Notes: generated from the sequence alone by a model not told the origin. Counted from the first letter of the stretch, positions 49,234 through 59,322 are shown. The stretch is DNA of 64,000 nt from an uncultured Alphaproteobacteria bacterium (GCA_944389385.1 CALXMC010000001.1:62001-126000), one strand, 5' to 3'. Program-made: numbers and translations.

Positions 49234-50071
49234 ACGATTGTTTTTAATCGCAGGCTACAGCGCAAAAAACATTATTGATGCGTCGTTGGTGTATATGGTG
49301 CAAAAACTGTCTGACTGTGGCGATGTGATTTTGGTTATGGATTGCGATGCGCCTGATTCGGAACTGGATAAAATTTCCAAATACACTGTTTATGCCATGG
49401 CGCAGAAACATGGCGAATACGATTTCGGTTCATATCGGCGTGCATACACATACGCACGGGATACAGGCATTTTATCAAAATACGAATTTGTATATTTGAT
49501 AAATGATTCAGTATATGGGCCACTGTATGAAATCGCGCCATATTTTGAAAAAATCGAATCGTTTAATACCGACGCTTTTGGTTTGGTATATAATCCGAAC
49601 AAACGTAATCCACATCTGGAATCTTGGTTTATCGGAATGCGCCCAAATGTATTTTTATCAAATTGGTTTGATGAATTTATATCATCGGTTACAAAACAAA
49701 AATACAAATATCAAATAACATCTTTGTACGAAGATGGATTTACCCGCAACTTGGATAAACACAATCACACATATCGCTGTATGTACAGCGCACCGGGGCG
49801 CAGCGTTTATAACCGCATAAAACATTTTTATCGCATCGGTATGCCATTTATGAAAAAAAACGCACTGCTAAGACACAATGGCGCATTGGGAAATCAGATA
49901 TTATACGTATTAAATCATATCGCCCCCGACACACGTGACGCAATTTTAACCGGCGCACGCCAGACATTGGGCGACGAATATATAAACTGGCTTTTAACAA
50001 AAAATCCGTTTATAATCTGGTACAGACGTATGAAATATTTCATAAAAAAAATCTGTACGGATAAATTATGA
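49220..50071 (+). CDS. RgpF-like polysaccharide biosynthesis protein
   Basis: A 283-aa protein of the rhamnan-synthesis-F (RgpF) family. The segment HGEYDFGSYRRAYTYARDTG followed by FVYLINDSVYGPLYEI is the family hallmark (glycosyltransferase fold). Related proteins extend polysaccharides containing rhamnose in capsules and O-antigens. It overlaps typA and the next gene overlaps its stop by 4 bp, so all three are probably one transcript. Acceptor sugar unknown. Confidence 0.85.
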   Translation: MSKNKRLFLIAGYSAKNIIDASLVYMVQKLSDCGDVILVMDCDAPDSELDKISKYTVYAMAQKHGEYDFGSYRRAYTYARDTGILSKYEFVYLINDSVYGPLYEIAPYFEKIESFNTDAFGLVYNPNKRNPHLESWFIGMRPNVFLSNWFDEFISSVTKQKYKYQITSLYEDGFTRNLDKHNHTYRCMYSAPGRSVYNRIKHFYRIGMPFMKKNALLRHNGALGNQILYVLNHIAPDTRDAILTGARQTLGDEYINWLLTKNPFIIWYRRMKYFIKKICTDKL

Positions 50072-50910
50072 AACCACAAAAATTGAAAAAAATCGCAGCC
50101 ATCACAATGGCACGCAACGATGAATTTTTTCTGAGCCACTGGATAAAATATTACGGCGACGAAATTGGTACTGAAAATCTGTATATATATCTGGATGGCA
50201 CAGACCAAGTTACCCCAAAAAACGCGGGCGCGGCGCACATAAAAAAATTGCCACACACAGATATGCCCCGCGCGGCGGGCGATAAATATCGAATCGGTTT
50301 AATGAATGATTTGGCACGCGAATTATTAAAAAGTTACGATATTGTTATCGGTTGCGATTGCGATGAATTTTTAATTGTTGATACAAACACAAACAAAACA
50401 TTGGCCGAATATTTATCCGGCATAAAAATCAAGAACACAGTATCGGGATTGGGATTGGACGTTGGGCAAAATATGAATTGCGAATCGACACTGGACGCGT
50501 CCGCCCCCATATTACCCCAGCGCGAATACGCATTACTTTCCACACGATACACAAAACCGGTTGTAAAAAACGCCCCCGTCGATTGGGGTTCTGGATTTCA
50601 CAGCATATCCGGTCATAATTTTCATATCGATAAAAATTTATATCTGCTGCATTTTGGTGCGGTGGATATGCAAATGTTGGAACAAAAGGCTGCGGCCCGT
50701 GGCGCAGATTGGTTAAATCACCTGCGCAGACGTGGCAATGGCACAATTAACGCTGTAACTAATCTGCCCGCGCGGGATGAAAAATGGCTGCGCCGCGCGC
50801 GCATATTACAAACCTTTGCGCGCCCAATATACGCATTGGATAAACCGGGTATGTTTGGATTAAAACGCGTGGTAAAAATTCCATCACGCTTCAAAAAATC
50901 AGGAATATAA
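50068..50910 (+). CDS. Glycosyltransferase, Glyco_tranf_2_4-like
   Basis: A 280-aa soluble GT-A-type enzyme with ITMARNDEFFLSHWIKYYGD at the N-terminus, the acidic DCDEF metal/nucleotide motif near 95 and many aromatic residues thereafter. Such proteins transfer sugars in glycan assembly; they also resemble GT92. It lies between the RgpF-like and Stealth genes, with 2-4 bp spacing, indicating one operon. Donor and acceptor are not evident. Confidence 0.8.
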   Translation: MKPQKLKKIAAITMARNDEFFLSHWIKYYGDEIGTENLYIYLDGTDQVTPKNAGAAHIKKLPHTDMPRAAGDKYRIGLMNDLARELLKSYDIVIGCDCDEFLIVDTNTNKTLAEYLSGIKIKNTVSGLGLDVGQNMNCESTLDASAPILPQREYALLSTRYTKPVVKNAPVDWGSGFHSISGHNFHIDKNLYLLHFGAVDMQMLEQKAAARGADWLNHLRRRGNGTINAVTNLPARDEKWLRRARILQTFARPIYALDKPGMFGLKRVVKIPSRFKKSGI

Positions 50911-50912
50911 CA

Positions 50913-51893
50913 ATGACTGACAGAAAGATAGATTTAGTTTATTTGTGGGTTGATGGCAATGATAAAAAATGGCGTGCGCTTAAAAATCATTGGCAAAAAA
51001 TTGAATCTGGTCAATCCACCTTGGATGACGAAGGCACATGCGAAGCACGTTGGCGCGATAACGATGAATTCCGTTATGCAATGCGCAGCGCGGCAAAATT
51101 TGCACCATGGATAAATCATATTTATATTGTTACCTGTATGGGGCAAAAACCGAAATGGTTAAACACAAAGAACAAAAAAATATCCATCATCGACCACAGC
51201 GAAATTATGCCCACGGATGCGTTACCAAATTTTAACGCGACCGCGATTGAAAATTGCATTATAAATATTCCTGGATTGTCTGAATATTTTATATATGGAA
51301 ATGACGATACGTTTTTTGGTCGTCCATTAACCCCAGATTATTTTTTTGATAAAGATGGCAATCCAATCGTTCGGTATCATTTTCACAAAAAACACGGTCG
51401 CCAATCCATGTACACAGAAATGCTTTATCGCATGGGGTTGTTATCCGAAACATTGTTTGGCCACCCGCATCCAAACTGGGGTCCGAATCACAATATCGAA
51501 CCATACAGAAAATCCACCATACGCGATTTGCTGAAACACCCGGTACTGGATTTATATTATCAAATAACGATACATAATAAATTCCGTAATGAATTCGATT
51601 TACATCGTTGGATATTCACGTTATATGATTTGGCAAAAAATCCGCGTAAAGCGTTCAGGGTTCATAACCCAAAAAAATCTTCACGTTTGATATATAATTT
51701 TATACATCGCATAAACGGTGATTTCAAAAATGCCGCGGTATATTCAACCAACGCGAAAAAATCAAATATTATGAAATGGCGCCCTGCTTTGTTTTGTATA
51801 AACGACACAGAAAATACCACGGATGCAGACCGCGCCGATAATAAAGAATTTTTGGAAACCATGTTCCCTGAAAAATGTGAATACGAAAAATAA
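50913..51893 (+). CDS. Stealth-family capsule polysaccharide phosphotransferase
   Basis: A 326-aa protein with the Stealth conserved regions: CR1 KIDLVYLWVDGNDKKW, CR2 RWRDNDEFRYAMRSAAKFAPWINHIYIV, CR3 with ALPNFNATAIE..IINIPGLSEYFIYGNDDTFFG, and CR4 near 280. These enzymes transfer hexose-1-phosphate to sugar acceptors and make phosphodiester-linked capsules that can hide cells from host immunity. That fits a host-associated organism. The hairpin at 51896-51911 terminates the operon. Confidence 0.9.
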   Translation: MTDRKIDLVYLWVDGNDKKWRALKNHWQKIESGQSTLDDEGTCEARWRDNDEFRYAMRSAAKFAPWINHIYIVTCMGQKPKWLNTKNKKISIIDHSEIMPTDALPNFNATAIENCIINIPGLSEYFIYGNDDTFFGRPLTPDYFFDKDGNPIVRYHFHKKHGRQSMYTEMLYRMGLLSETLFGHPHPNWGPNHNIEPYRKSTIRDLLKHPVLDLYYQITIHNKFRNEFDLHRWIFTLYDLAKNPRKAFRVHNPKKSSRLIYNFIHRINGDFKNAAVYSTNAKKSNIMKWRPALFCINDTENTTDADRADNKEFLETMFPEKCEYEK

Positions 51894-51895
51894 AC

Positions 51896-51921
51896 CGCCA
51901 CATTTGTGGCGATTTATTTTT
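51896..51921. terminator. Terminator between convergent glycan operons
   Basis: CGCCACA/TGTGGCG hairpin followed on the plus strand by ATTTATTTTTT. Confidence 0.8.
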
Positions 51922-52951
51922 TACACTTTTTTATAAATTCGCATATTTCGCGACGCAATCGCCGCGCCATGCGCATCGGCGGATTATCCAAAGCCCCAAT
52001 TTTTTCCAATTCAACAAACCGCGCACGCGCCGCATCAACATCCACCTGATTATCCAAATATTTAATTTTGCCAAACGCACGCCGCACAAAATACCACTTA
52101 AAATTTTTATTCCATTGGCGCATCTGATAATCATTGGCGTTTTGTTTATATAACCCAAACGCGTTTTCAATTCCATCACATAAACTGTGCAATATTTTTA
52201 ATTGTTTGGCGGACAAAACTATTCCACCAAAATTCGGCCGATAATAATACAGCGGCAAAGGCGCAATTGTCACACGCGGATTTTTCAACATCACTGCGGA
52301 CCACCACGGGAAATCTTCGAATAAAATTCCGCGGATAAATGGAATATCAGAAATCAAATCGCGCCGATATAAATTTTTCCAAACCTGGCAATGCTTTATC
52401 AACCATTTACGACGTGGATTAAAAGCGTTGTGTGTTTGCTCGGTCGCATACGCATATACATCATCCGTCACCAAAGTCTTGATGGCGGCGGGACTGTACC
52501 GACGCAACACACCACGTGGTTCAACATTATCCGTATCCAACCCCAATTTATGCCGCACCATTAACTTTGGCCTGTAACGCCGGTCGTATGTAAAAGATAC
52601 TATATCAGACCCATCGCGCACCGCCAAAAAATAAACTATTTCCATAGTTTGCGGATGAATAAAATCATCACTGTCCAGATACATAATGTATTCGCCATTT
52701 GCGTGCTGCATACCAACATTGCGCGCATCCGACAATCCCCCATTTTCTTTATTCACAACAACAAAACGCGAATCGCGCGCGGCATATTCAGCCAAAATGT
52801 CACCGCACTTATCAGGACTGCCGTCATTGACGCAAATTGCATTCCAATCGGTAAAAGTCTGGGCCAGCAAACTGTCCAAACAACGTCGCAGATATTTTTC
52901 GACATTATAAATGGGTACAATAACAGATATTTTTGGCTTAACGTTTGACAT
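51914..52951 (-). CDS. Family 2 glycosyltransferase (copy 1)
   Basis: A 345-aa inverting GT-A enzyme: VIVPIYNVEKYLRRCLDSLLAQTF, NDGSPDKCG, NGGLSDARNVGM and the metal motif YLDSDDF. The C-terminal region is specific to this pair (THNAFNPRRKWLIKHCQVWKNLYRR, FEDFPWWSAVMLKNPRVTI). The neighbouring gene at 52938 is a close duplicate, differing mainly in the last 110 residues. The reading frames overlap by 14 bp. Confidence 0.93.
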   Translation of the reverse strand: MSNVKPKISVIVPIYNVEKYLRRCLDSLLAQTFTDWNAICVNDGSPDKCGDILAEYAARDSRFVVVNKENGGLSDARNVGMQHANGEYIMYLDSDDFIHPQTMEIVYFLAVRDGSDIVSFTYDRRYRPKLMVRHKLGLDTDNVEPRGVLRRYSPAAIKTLVTDDVYAYATEQTHNAFNPRRKWLIKHCQVWKNLYRRDLISDIPFIRGILFEDFPWWSAVMLKNPRVTIAPLPLYYYRPNFGGIVLSAKQLKILHSLCDGIENAFGLYKQNANDYQMRQWNKNFKWYFVRRAFGKIKYLDNQVDVDAARARFVELEKIGALDNPPMRMARRLRREICEFIKKCKK

Positions 52952-53978
52952 GTTTGCAATCCTTGCCTATGAACTTGTTAATTTTGCGGCGCAGTTTTTT
53001 TCGTTTCTTATTCGGTGGCGTATCCAACGCCCCGCACTTGTTCAAATCACAAAACCAATCGCGCGCAATTTTCAAATCAGCCGCACTTGTAAAATGTTTA
53101 ATTTTTCCAAACGCCCATTTAATAAAATACCACTTGAAATTTTTTGCCCATTGTTGGTTTTGATATTGTGAAGCATTTTTTTGATACAATAAAAAAGTAT
53201 CCTTTATCCCGACACAAATCCCACAAAACGCATTCATTTGCCCGGCCGATAAAAATATCCCGCCAAAATTCGGCCGATAATAATACAACGGCAAAGGCGC
53301 AATTGTCACACGCGGATTTTTTAACATCACCGCGGACCACCACGGAAAATCTTCGTATAAAATTCCATCTATAAATTTAATATCAGAAATCAAATCACGC
53401 CGATATAAATTTTTCCAAACCTGACAATGCTTGATTAACCATTTGCGGCGCGGGTTAAAAGCATTGTGTGTTTGCTCGGTCGCATATTTGAAAATATCAT
53501 CCGTTACCAATGTCGCAACACGTGCGGGATTATATCTGCGCAAAATACCACGCGGTTCAATGCCGTCAGTCTTTAACCCCAATTTATGGCGCAACATCAA
53601 CTTTGGTCTGTAATTACGATTATATGTAAAAGACACAACATCCGTTCCATCGCGCATTGCCAAAAAATATGTGATTTCCATAGTTTGCGGATGAATAAAA
53701 TCATCACCATCAACAAACAAAATATAATCACCCGTCGCAGCCGCCATTCCCATATTACGCGCCACCGACGGACCCGCACGTCCAGTATTTGTAATTACCA
53801 CAAAACGCGAATCACGCGCGGCATATTCAGATAAAATTTCGCCACTTGTACCCGTGCTGCCGTCATTTACACAAATCGCATTCCAATCGGAAAAAGTCTG
53901 AGATAACAAACTGTCCAAACAACGCCGCAGGTATTTTTCGACATTATACACAGGTATTATAACGGATATTTTTGGCAT
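52938..53978 (-). CDS. Family 2 glycosyltransferase (copy 2)
   Basis: A 346-aa sister of the preceding enzyme: VIIPVYNVEKYLRRCLDSLLSQTF, NDGSTGTSG, GPSVARNMGMA, FVDGDDF. The stretch TEQTHNAFNPRRKWLIKHCQ is identical in both. Differences cluster in the acceptor-binding part near ARNxGM and in the C-terminus, as expected after duplication and change of acceptor. It follows the caps_synth-like gene by 15 bp. Confidence 0.93.
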   Translation of the reverse strand: MPKISVIIPVYNVEKYLRRCLDSLLSQTFSDWNAICVNDGSTGTSGEILSEYAARDSRFVVITNTGRAGPSVARNMGMAAATGDYILFVDGDDFIHPQTMEITYFLAMRDGTDVVSFTYNRNYRPKLMLRHKLGLKTDGIEPRGILRRYNPARVATLVTDDIFKYATEQTHNAFNPRRKWLIKHCQVWKNLYRRDLISDIKFIDGILYEDFPWWSAVMLKNPRVTIAPLPLYYYRPNFGGIFLSAGQMNAFCGICVGIKDTFLLYQKNASQYQNQQWAKNFKWYFIKWAFGKIKHFTSAADLKIARDWFCDLNKCGALDTPPNKKRKKLRRKINKFIGKDCKHVKR

Positions 53979-53993
53979 AAATCCCCCCCCACA

Positions 53994-54902
53994 TCAAGTT
54001 TTATACATTTGGTTAATCATAACGTCGGCAAAACTGCCGCTTATTGGGTTTTCTGTTCCCCGATAGGTAGTTTTTTGGAAAAACGCGCCCGACGTTACCT
54101 GATTAAAAACCTGTTTATCAAAGGGCTTATCGGCATATCGCCACCACAGCGCATGCGTTGGCGCCTGATCCACATGGGGCATTTTGGCAAAATAATTTTT
54201 TGCGCGCGCATCATTCATAACCAATGTTTTGAATATCAACTGATGCACAAAATATTCCATAGCACTGTCTTCATGCACCCAATAATCCAAAATCATCGCC
54301 CGCCACGCAGCCAACAAATATGCGCCCCGCCGTGCCCGGATAAAACAATTTTGCATAAAACTGTATGAAAACGCACCATCCGGCCCAACCAAATATACAA
54401 AGAAATCTTCGTCCGTTATCCATTTTGGAATTGCCCCCGTCGCAAACCCGGTTGAATCCAGCCAAATCCCACCATGCTCGTACAGCAATTCGACACGACA
54501 AATATCCGCAAAATGCGCATGACCAATTTTACCGGCCGCACGCTTTTGCCAAATAATATCGGGCAAAGTAATATAATCGCGCACGGATTTTTCGTCCAAC
54601 ACAACCAATTCTTGTTTGCAATTTTTACGCACGGACCGGAAACAAGCCTGAACCAACGGCGGCGCTTTATCTTCGCCCTGCAACCACAATGTCCAGATTT
54701 TTTCATTTTTATCGTCACGCACAACGGGTGATTCAACAACCGCGGCGGCGGCCGGCAAATATCGCCGTAAATAATTCGGGATAACTTCGGACAATACCTG
54801 GGCGCGCACAGCGTGACGCTTTCTGCGATTACGCCACAACCAATTAAACACGTGCCCACGCATTATCATATTGGTTTGCGCCCAAAGTCTTGCCCAATTC
54901 AT
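53994..54902 (-). CDS. Capsular polysaccharide synthesis protein (GT32-like)
   Basis: A 302-aa protein of the Caps_synth family. KIWTLWLQGEDKAPPLVQACFRSVRKNC is the entry motif and the DxD-like site is HFADICRVELLYEHGGIWLDSTGF (about 125-150). Members add sugars during capsule or O-antigen assembly. It lies 10 bp downstream of recA, so it and the two GT2 genes may be read through from the recA promoter. The opposing group of typA-linked glycan genes lies across the terminator at 51.9 kb. Confidence 0.87.
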   Translation of the reverse strand: MNWARLWAQTNMIMRGHVFNWLWRNRRKRHAVRAQVLSEVIPNYLRRYLPAAAAVVESPVVRDDKNEKIWTLWLQGEDKAPPLVQACFRSVRKNCKQELVVLDEKSVRDYITLPDIIWQKRAAGKIGHAHFADICRVELLYEHGGIWLDSTGFATGAIPKWITDEDFFVYLVGPDGAFSYSFMQNCFIRARRGAYLLAAWRAMILDYWVHEDSAMEYFVHQLIFKTLVMNDARAKNYFAKMPHVDQAPTHALWWRYADKPFDKQVFNQVTSGAFFQKTTYRGTENPISGSFADVMINQMYKT

Positions 54903-54912
54903 TTATACACCT

Positions 54913-56007
54913 TTATTCTTCAACGCCGCCACCATCAACATCGGTTGCCACATCGTCATCATCGGCGGGCCCGGTTGTCATTTCTTCGGCAATGCCGTTT
55001 GCACGCGCCATAATTTTATCCAACAATTCTTTTTGAACATCTTCATGTTCTTTTAACCATTGGCGTGCGTTATTTTCACCCTGGCCCATGCGTTCATCGT
55101 TGTAAGAATAAAAACTGCCGGCCTTTTCAATTAAATCGTATTTCACGCCCATATCCAAAATTTCACTTATGCGCGAAATGCCTTCGCCATACATAATTTT
55201 GAAATCGACGGTGCGGAACGGTGGCGCGACTTTATTTTTCACAACCTTGACACGTGTCTCGTTACCGATAACATTTTCTTTGTCTTTAATCTGCCCAGTG
55301 CGACGAATATCCAAACGCACCGACGCATAGAATTTCAACGCATTTCCCCCAGATGTTGTTTCAGGATTACCGAACATCACGCCAATCTTCATACGAATTT
55401 GGTTAATAAAGATTAACAACGTATTACTGCGCGACACAGAACCGGCCAACTTTTTCAAACTTTGCGACATCAACCGCGCGGTTGTACCAACGAACGAATC
55501 GCCGATATTGCCTTCTAATTCAGCCTTGGGCACCAATGCCGCCACCGAATCGATAACAACAACATCAACCGCCCCCGATTTAATCAGCGTATCTGCAATT
55601 TCCAACGCCTGTTCGCCCGAATCGGGTTGTGATATAATTAAATTCGCAACATCAACACCCAATTTTTTCGCATACGACGGATCCAATGCATTTTCAGCAT
55701 CTATGTACGCGCATGTACCGCCTTTTTTCTGTGCCTCGGCCACGGCGTGCAACGCCAACGTTGTTTTACCACTGCTTTCAGGACCATAAATCTCCACAAT
55801 ACGCCCGCGCGGATAACCGCCAATCCCCAGTGCAATATCCAATCCCAAAGAACCGGACGAAATGGCCTCGATATTCTGTTGCGAACCATCGCCCATTTTC
55901 ATGATTGCTTCTTTGCCGAATTGTTTTTGAATTTGTGCCAATGCAGATTCCAACGCCGGATTTTTTGCCGGTGCGGATGTTGTACTTGCTGCTTCTTTTT
56001 TTGCCAT
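54913..56007 (-). CDS. recA: Recombinase RecA
   Basis: A 364-aa strand-exchange ATPase. I start it at 56007 ([13 protein letters not shown]), since the longer frame has no family similarity. Walker A is [14 protein letters not shown] (about 75), then [13 protein letters not shown], the L1/L2 DNA-binding loops around [20 protein letters not shown], and an acidic tail ([13 protein letters not shown]). A GACAAG-rich ribosome site precedes the ATG. No clear SOS box was identified. Confidence 0.96.
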   Translation of the reverse strand: MAKKEAASTTSAPAKNPALESALAQIQKQFGKEAIMKMGDGSQQNIEAISSGSLGLDIALGIGGYPRGRIVEIYGPESSGKTTLALHAVAEAQKKGGTCAYIDAENALDPSYAKKLGVDVANLIISQPDSGEQALEIADTLIKSGAVDVVVIDSVAALVPKAELEGNIGDSFVGTTARLMSQSLKKLAGSVSRSNTLLIFINQIRMKIGVMFGNPETTSGGNALKFYASVRLDIRRTGQIKDKENVIGNETRVKVVKNKVAPPFRTVDFKIMYGEGISRISEILDMGVKYDLIEKAGSFYSYNDERMGQGENNARQWLKEHEDVQKELLDKIMARANGIAEEMTTGPADDDDVATDVDGGGVEE

Positions 56008-56094
56008 AACTTGTCCCCTTTTCTTATCAGCAAAATCATACAATTTATTTACGCCACACGCAACGAAAATAAGACCTTTATTATTGCGACAAAA

Positions 56095-57279
56095 TTATTT
56101 TTTGACAACGACCAGTGCGGCTGATATCGCCCCAATAACCGCGGTCACAACCCAAACGGCGGACGTTCCGCCAAAGGCTGTGATACACATCGCCGCCAAC
56201 AGTGGCGCAATAATATTTGGTAAATTAACACTGGTACGGAACACGCCATAAAACTTGGTCTGTGCCGCGCGCGTTGTACCATCAAAGAATAACAAATCAT
56301 GCACAGATTCCATCAACGCACCCGATACTTGCCATGCAACGAATATGATCAGCAATGGGAAACCGGTTGCGAACGTTGCCAACACAGACATTACCGCAAA
56401 CGACACAAATCCCAACATCAGCCATTTTTTCTTGCCATCTTTACGTACAAAGTGCGCCATTGCATCCGACAATATTAAATAAGGAATAATTCCCAACGTC
56501 AAAACCCAACCCAGCGTATCTTTTGAAAAACCATTTTCAATAACGACAATCGGCACATATAAATACCGCATTGCGCGCAAAGCATAGTACCCAAAATTAA
56601 CCGCATACGCGCGCGCCATTCCACGCGTTTTGAAAAACGCAACTGCATTTTTTATCAACGCCCGCAACGTCCGCCGCGGATTAACAGGCGTAATTTTTTT
56701 ATCACTTTGCGCGACACGGAATAAATTAAACGCCATCCAACACGCAAAATAAATCAACGCCGCCGCAAAGAACGCCGCCCTGTTGTCGAATTGGTTTGCG
56801 ATTGCGACCGCGATTGTTGGCGCGAACAGCGCGCCCACATTCATCCACAAATGATAACGCGAATTTAATCGCGCCATACCAACGCGCCCTGAAAAATCAG
56901 ACATAAACAACGGTATTAAAATCCCGACCAACGTTACCGCCACCCCCGTTGCATAATCCAACATAACAAAAGTACTTGTACGCACAGAAAAACTCATCAT
57001 CGCGTATCCGGCCGCCAAAAACAGCGTTGCAGCAAAGAAAACGCGCACTTTGGAAAATCTGCGAAAAATCTCGTTCGCGAACAAACCAACAACCATGCAA
57101 AACGCGGCATAAATCGCGACATAGACACCAACAACTGCGGAATTTGCAAAAATTTCCATCAAAACCAGGGAATAAACCGCATTATAAATACCGTCTGCGA
57201 ACCCGGTAAATAACCCCAGGTTTGCAAACGAAAACCCATTCACCCCGCTTTTAACAGAAATATATTTGTCCCGTGCCAT
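56095..57279 (-). CDS. MFS transporter
   Basis: A 394-aa membrane protein with about 12 helices and a MFS layout. I start it at 57279 (MARDKYISVKSGV): another ATG at 57288 abuts the -10 TATAAT (57289-57294), while the chosen ATG is 9 nt away, the leaderless spacing seen elsewhere. RKDGKKKWLMLGF between helices 8 and 9 resembles the MFS loop. The substrate (drug, sugar or metabolite) is not evident. It lies between recA and secB on the same strand but has its own promoter. Confidence 0.85.
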   Translation of the reverse strand: MARDKYISVKSGVNGFSFANLGLFTGFADGIYNAVYSLVLMEIFANSAVVGVYVAIYAAFCMVVGLFANEIFRRFSKVRVFFAATLFLAAGYAMMSFSVRTSTFVMLDYATGVAVTLVGILIPLFMSDFSGRVGMARLNSRYHLWMNVGALFAPTIAVAIANQFDNRAAFFAAALIYFACWMAFNLFRVAQSDKKITPVNPRRTLRALIKNAVAFFKTRGMARAYAVNFGYYALRAMRYLYVPIVVIENGFSKDTLGWVLTLGIIPYLILSDAMAHFVRKDGKKKWLMLGFVSFAVMSVLATFATGFPLLIIFVAWQVSGALMESVHDLLFFDGTTRAAQTKFYGVFRTSVNLPNIIAPLLAAMCITAFGGTSAVWVVTAVIGAISAALVVVKK

Positions 57280-57288
57280 AGCGGACAT

Positions 57289-57297
57289 ATTATATCA
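57289..57297 (-). promoter_or_regulatory. Extended -10 promoter of the MFS gene
   Basis: TGATATAAT on the minus strand (extended -10), 9 nt before the chosen ATG. Confidence 0.55.
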
Positions 57298-57306
57298 TAA
57301 TAATCG

Positions 57307-57336
57307 CAAAAATAAAAATGCCCGCGCGACGGCGCG
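57307..57336 (-). terminator. Terminator of secB
   Basis: CCGCGC-CGTC-GCGCGG hairpin followed by GGCATTTTTATTTTT on the minus strand. Confidence 0.85.
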
Positions 57337-57363
57337 GACATAAAACAAACCAACAAACAAATA

Positions 57364-57825
57364 TTATTTATTGTTCGCAGGCGCAGCCGCCTGGGATTGA
57401 GATTGTTTTTGTCTTTCTTCATACAATTTTGCAAAATCAATCGGCTGCATAACGAACGCCGGGAATCCAGATTCCGCCGTCATACGTGTAATCATCGCAC
57501 GCACAGACGGGAACAACAAAGTCGGCACATCTATTAACAACGTACGTTTTTTAACTTCTTCGTCTTTTTCTTCCTCCATCTGGACCAGACCGGAATAAGT
57601 TGATTCAATCAAGAAAATAGATTTTTCATCTTTTTCCAATTTCGAATGAACTTTGGTGATTAAATCCACCATGAACATATTATTTTCTGCGCCCTTGATT
57701 TGGATATCGATGTTTATTTCCAATTTAGCCTGGCCATTATCGCGCTTAAAGAACAATTCAGGCACATTTGGGCTTTCAAATGAAAAATCTTTCAAAAATT
57801 GTGTAATGATGTTAAATTTTGCCAT
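57364..57825 (-). CDS. secB: Protein-export chaperone SecB
   Basis: A 153-aa cytoplasmic chaperone that holds preproteins unfolded for SecA. The N-terminus QFLKDFSFESPNVPELFF and the core VDLITKVHSK, EKSIFLIESTYSGLVQM, and LFPSVRAMITRMTAESGFPAFVMQPIDFAKLYEERQ match SecB closely. The C-terminal SecA-binding tail is Gln/Ala-rich. An AAAAAAAGGAG ribosome site precedes the ATG. Promoter candidates (TTGTAA, 16 bp, TATATT) lie in the divergent region with mltA. Confidence 0.95.
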   Translation of the reverse strand: MAKFNIITQFLKDFSFESPNVPELFFKRDNGQAKLEINIDIQIKGAENNMFMVDLITKVHSKLEKDEKSIFLIESTYSGLVQMEEEKDEEVKKRTLLIDVPTLLFPSVRAMITRMTAESGFPAFVMQPIDFAKLYEERQKQSQSQAAAPANNK

Positions 57826-57908
57826 TGCGTTTACTCCTTTTTTTCCGCATCATTTTATGGTAATATAGCATTATAAATAAATTTTACAAGTGGGGGGATG
57901 TAATAAAA

Positions 57909-59009
57909 ATGGCAGAATGGTTAAAACAGGCTGTATTTCGCATGATTGGCATTGTGATTGGTGTGGCGGCATTAACATCGTGCGACGTATCCACCCCAAC
58001 GCACCGCGGCGACAATTCGGTTATTCCGTCAAATCTGCGTATGGTGTCATACGATGAATTGCCTGGATGGCGGGACGACGATGTCCGCTATGCGTTACAG
58101 GCATTTCGTAATTCATGCCGCGCAAAGATTCAATATACGGGCCGCGTAATCCCAGATCGCGCTTTATTCGAAGAAAAATGCAGAATGTTACCATCTGCAT
58201 CGGCGGACGTTGCAACAATCCGCGCATGGTTTGAATCAAATTTCCAACCGTATCAGGTTTTTGACGACAACGGCGGCGATCGCGGCGTATATACTGGATA
58301 TTATTCCCCTATTATCCCTGCATGCAGAACAAAAACCGCCACATGTAACGAACCGCTGATGGGCGTACCAACCGATGGCCGCAATTACAAAGGCGTCGCA
58401 AAAAAACAAATTGTCGAACAACAAATCGGTCGCGTACTGTATTGGGCAAATATCGTAGATGTGCAAAACATCCAAATCCAGGGCAGCGGCATGTTACAAT
58501 TGGAAGACGGCACAATGGTAAAATTAAATTTTGCCGCGGTAAATGATATGCCATTCAAATCAATTGGCGAACAGTTGCGCAGCCGTGGCATTCGCCCACC
58601 AAACGGATATTCGGCCGACGCAGTATGGCAATATCTGAAACAAAACCCAACATTGGCGCGCGACGTTATATATAACAATCCGCGATATGTATATTTTTAT
58701 GAATCAGTCCCACCGGATGTAATTGGCAAATTGGGCACACCGCTGTCAAAGATACGTTCGATTGCGATGGACGACGACATATATACATTGGGTATGCCGG
58801 TGTATATCGCAACGAACCTGTCGGACGGGCGCGCATTCCGTCGCCTGATGATTGCCCAAGATACAGGCAGTGCAATCCGCGGTTGGATTCGTGCAGACAT
58901 ATTCTTTGGCAAAGGCGACGAAGCATACCAATTCGCCCACGGCCAACACGCGATGGGAAAAATGTATATTTTGATGCCCAAAGAATATACCTATGTCAAA
59001 CCCGAATAA
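57909..59009 (+). CDS. mltA: Membrane-bound lytic murein transglycosylase A
   Basis: A 366-aa lipoprotein (lipobox LTSC near residue 25) that cleaves peptidoglycan glycan strands to 1,6-anhydro products. The MltA domain runs about 65-265 (YTGYYSPIIPACR, IQIQGSGMLQLEDG), with a 3D domain at the C-terminus (DDDIYTLGMPVYIATNL...AQDTGSAIRGWIRADIFFG) holding the catalytic Asp. It is the divergent neighbour of secB; dciA overlaps its end. Confidence 0.93.
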   Translation: MAEWLKQAVFRMIGIVIGVAALTSCDVSTPTHRGDNSVIPSNLRMVSYDELPGWRDDDVRYALQAFRNSCRAKIQYTGRVIPDRALFEEKCRMLPSASADVATIRAWFESNFQPYQVFDDNGGDRGVYTGYYSPIIPACRTKTATCNEPLMGVPTDGRNYKGVAKKQIVEQQIGRVLYWANIVDVQNIQIQGSGMLQLEDGTMVKLNFAAVNDMPFKSIGEQLRSRGIRPPNGYSADAVWQYLKQNPTLARDVIYNNPRYVYFYESVPPDVIGKLGTPLSKIRSIAMDDDIYTLGMPVYIATNLSDGRAFRRLMIAQDTGSAIRGWIRADIFFGKGDEAYQFAHGQHAMGKMYILMPKEYTYVKPE

Positions 59010-59322
59010 TAAATTTACAAAACGTTCGGCGCGCCCCAGCACGATTGCCAGCGCGATGGGCGAGTTATTGCAAATTTTTGGCATACGCGCATCGGACGCA
59101 GACCTGGTTGCACGATGGGATAAAATCATGGGGTCAGACATCGCAAACATTGCAAAAATTGCGGCGATAAAAAAAATGCGTGATGGCCGATTTAATATAA
59201 CACTGCGCCCAACGAATCCGGCATTCACATTACAGTTGTCATATATGTCAGACGAAATAAAAAACAAAATAAATAAATATTTCGGTCGCGACGCCGTCGC
59301 AAAAATCAGTTTCCGAAAATAA
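58993..59322 (+). CDS. dciA: DciA-type replicative helicase loader (DUF721)
   Basis: A 109-aa protein of the DUF721/DciA family, which loads DnaB in bacteria that lack DnaC/DnaI. The core reads LVARWDKIMGSDIANIAKIAAI and MRDGRFNITLRPTNPAFTLQLSYMSDEIKNKINKYFG. The gene overlaps mltA by 17 bp. The low-complexity basic N-terminus is family-typical. Confidence 0.88.
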   Translation: MSNPNNKFTKRSARPSTIASAMGELLQIFGIRASDADLVARWDKIMGSDIANIAKIAAIKKMRDGRFNITLRPTNPAFTLQLSYMSDEIKNKINKYFGRDAVAKISFRK

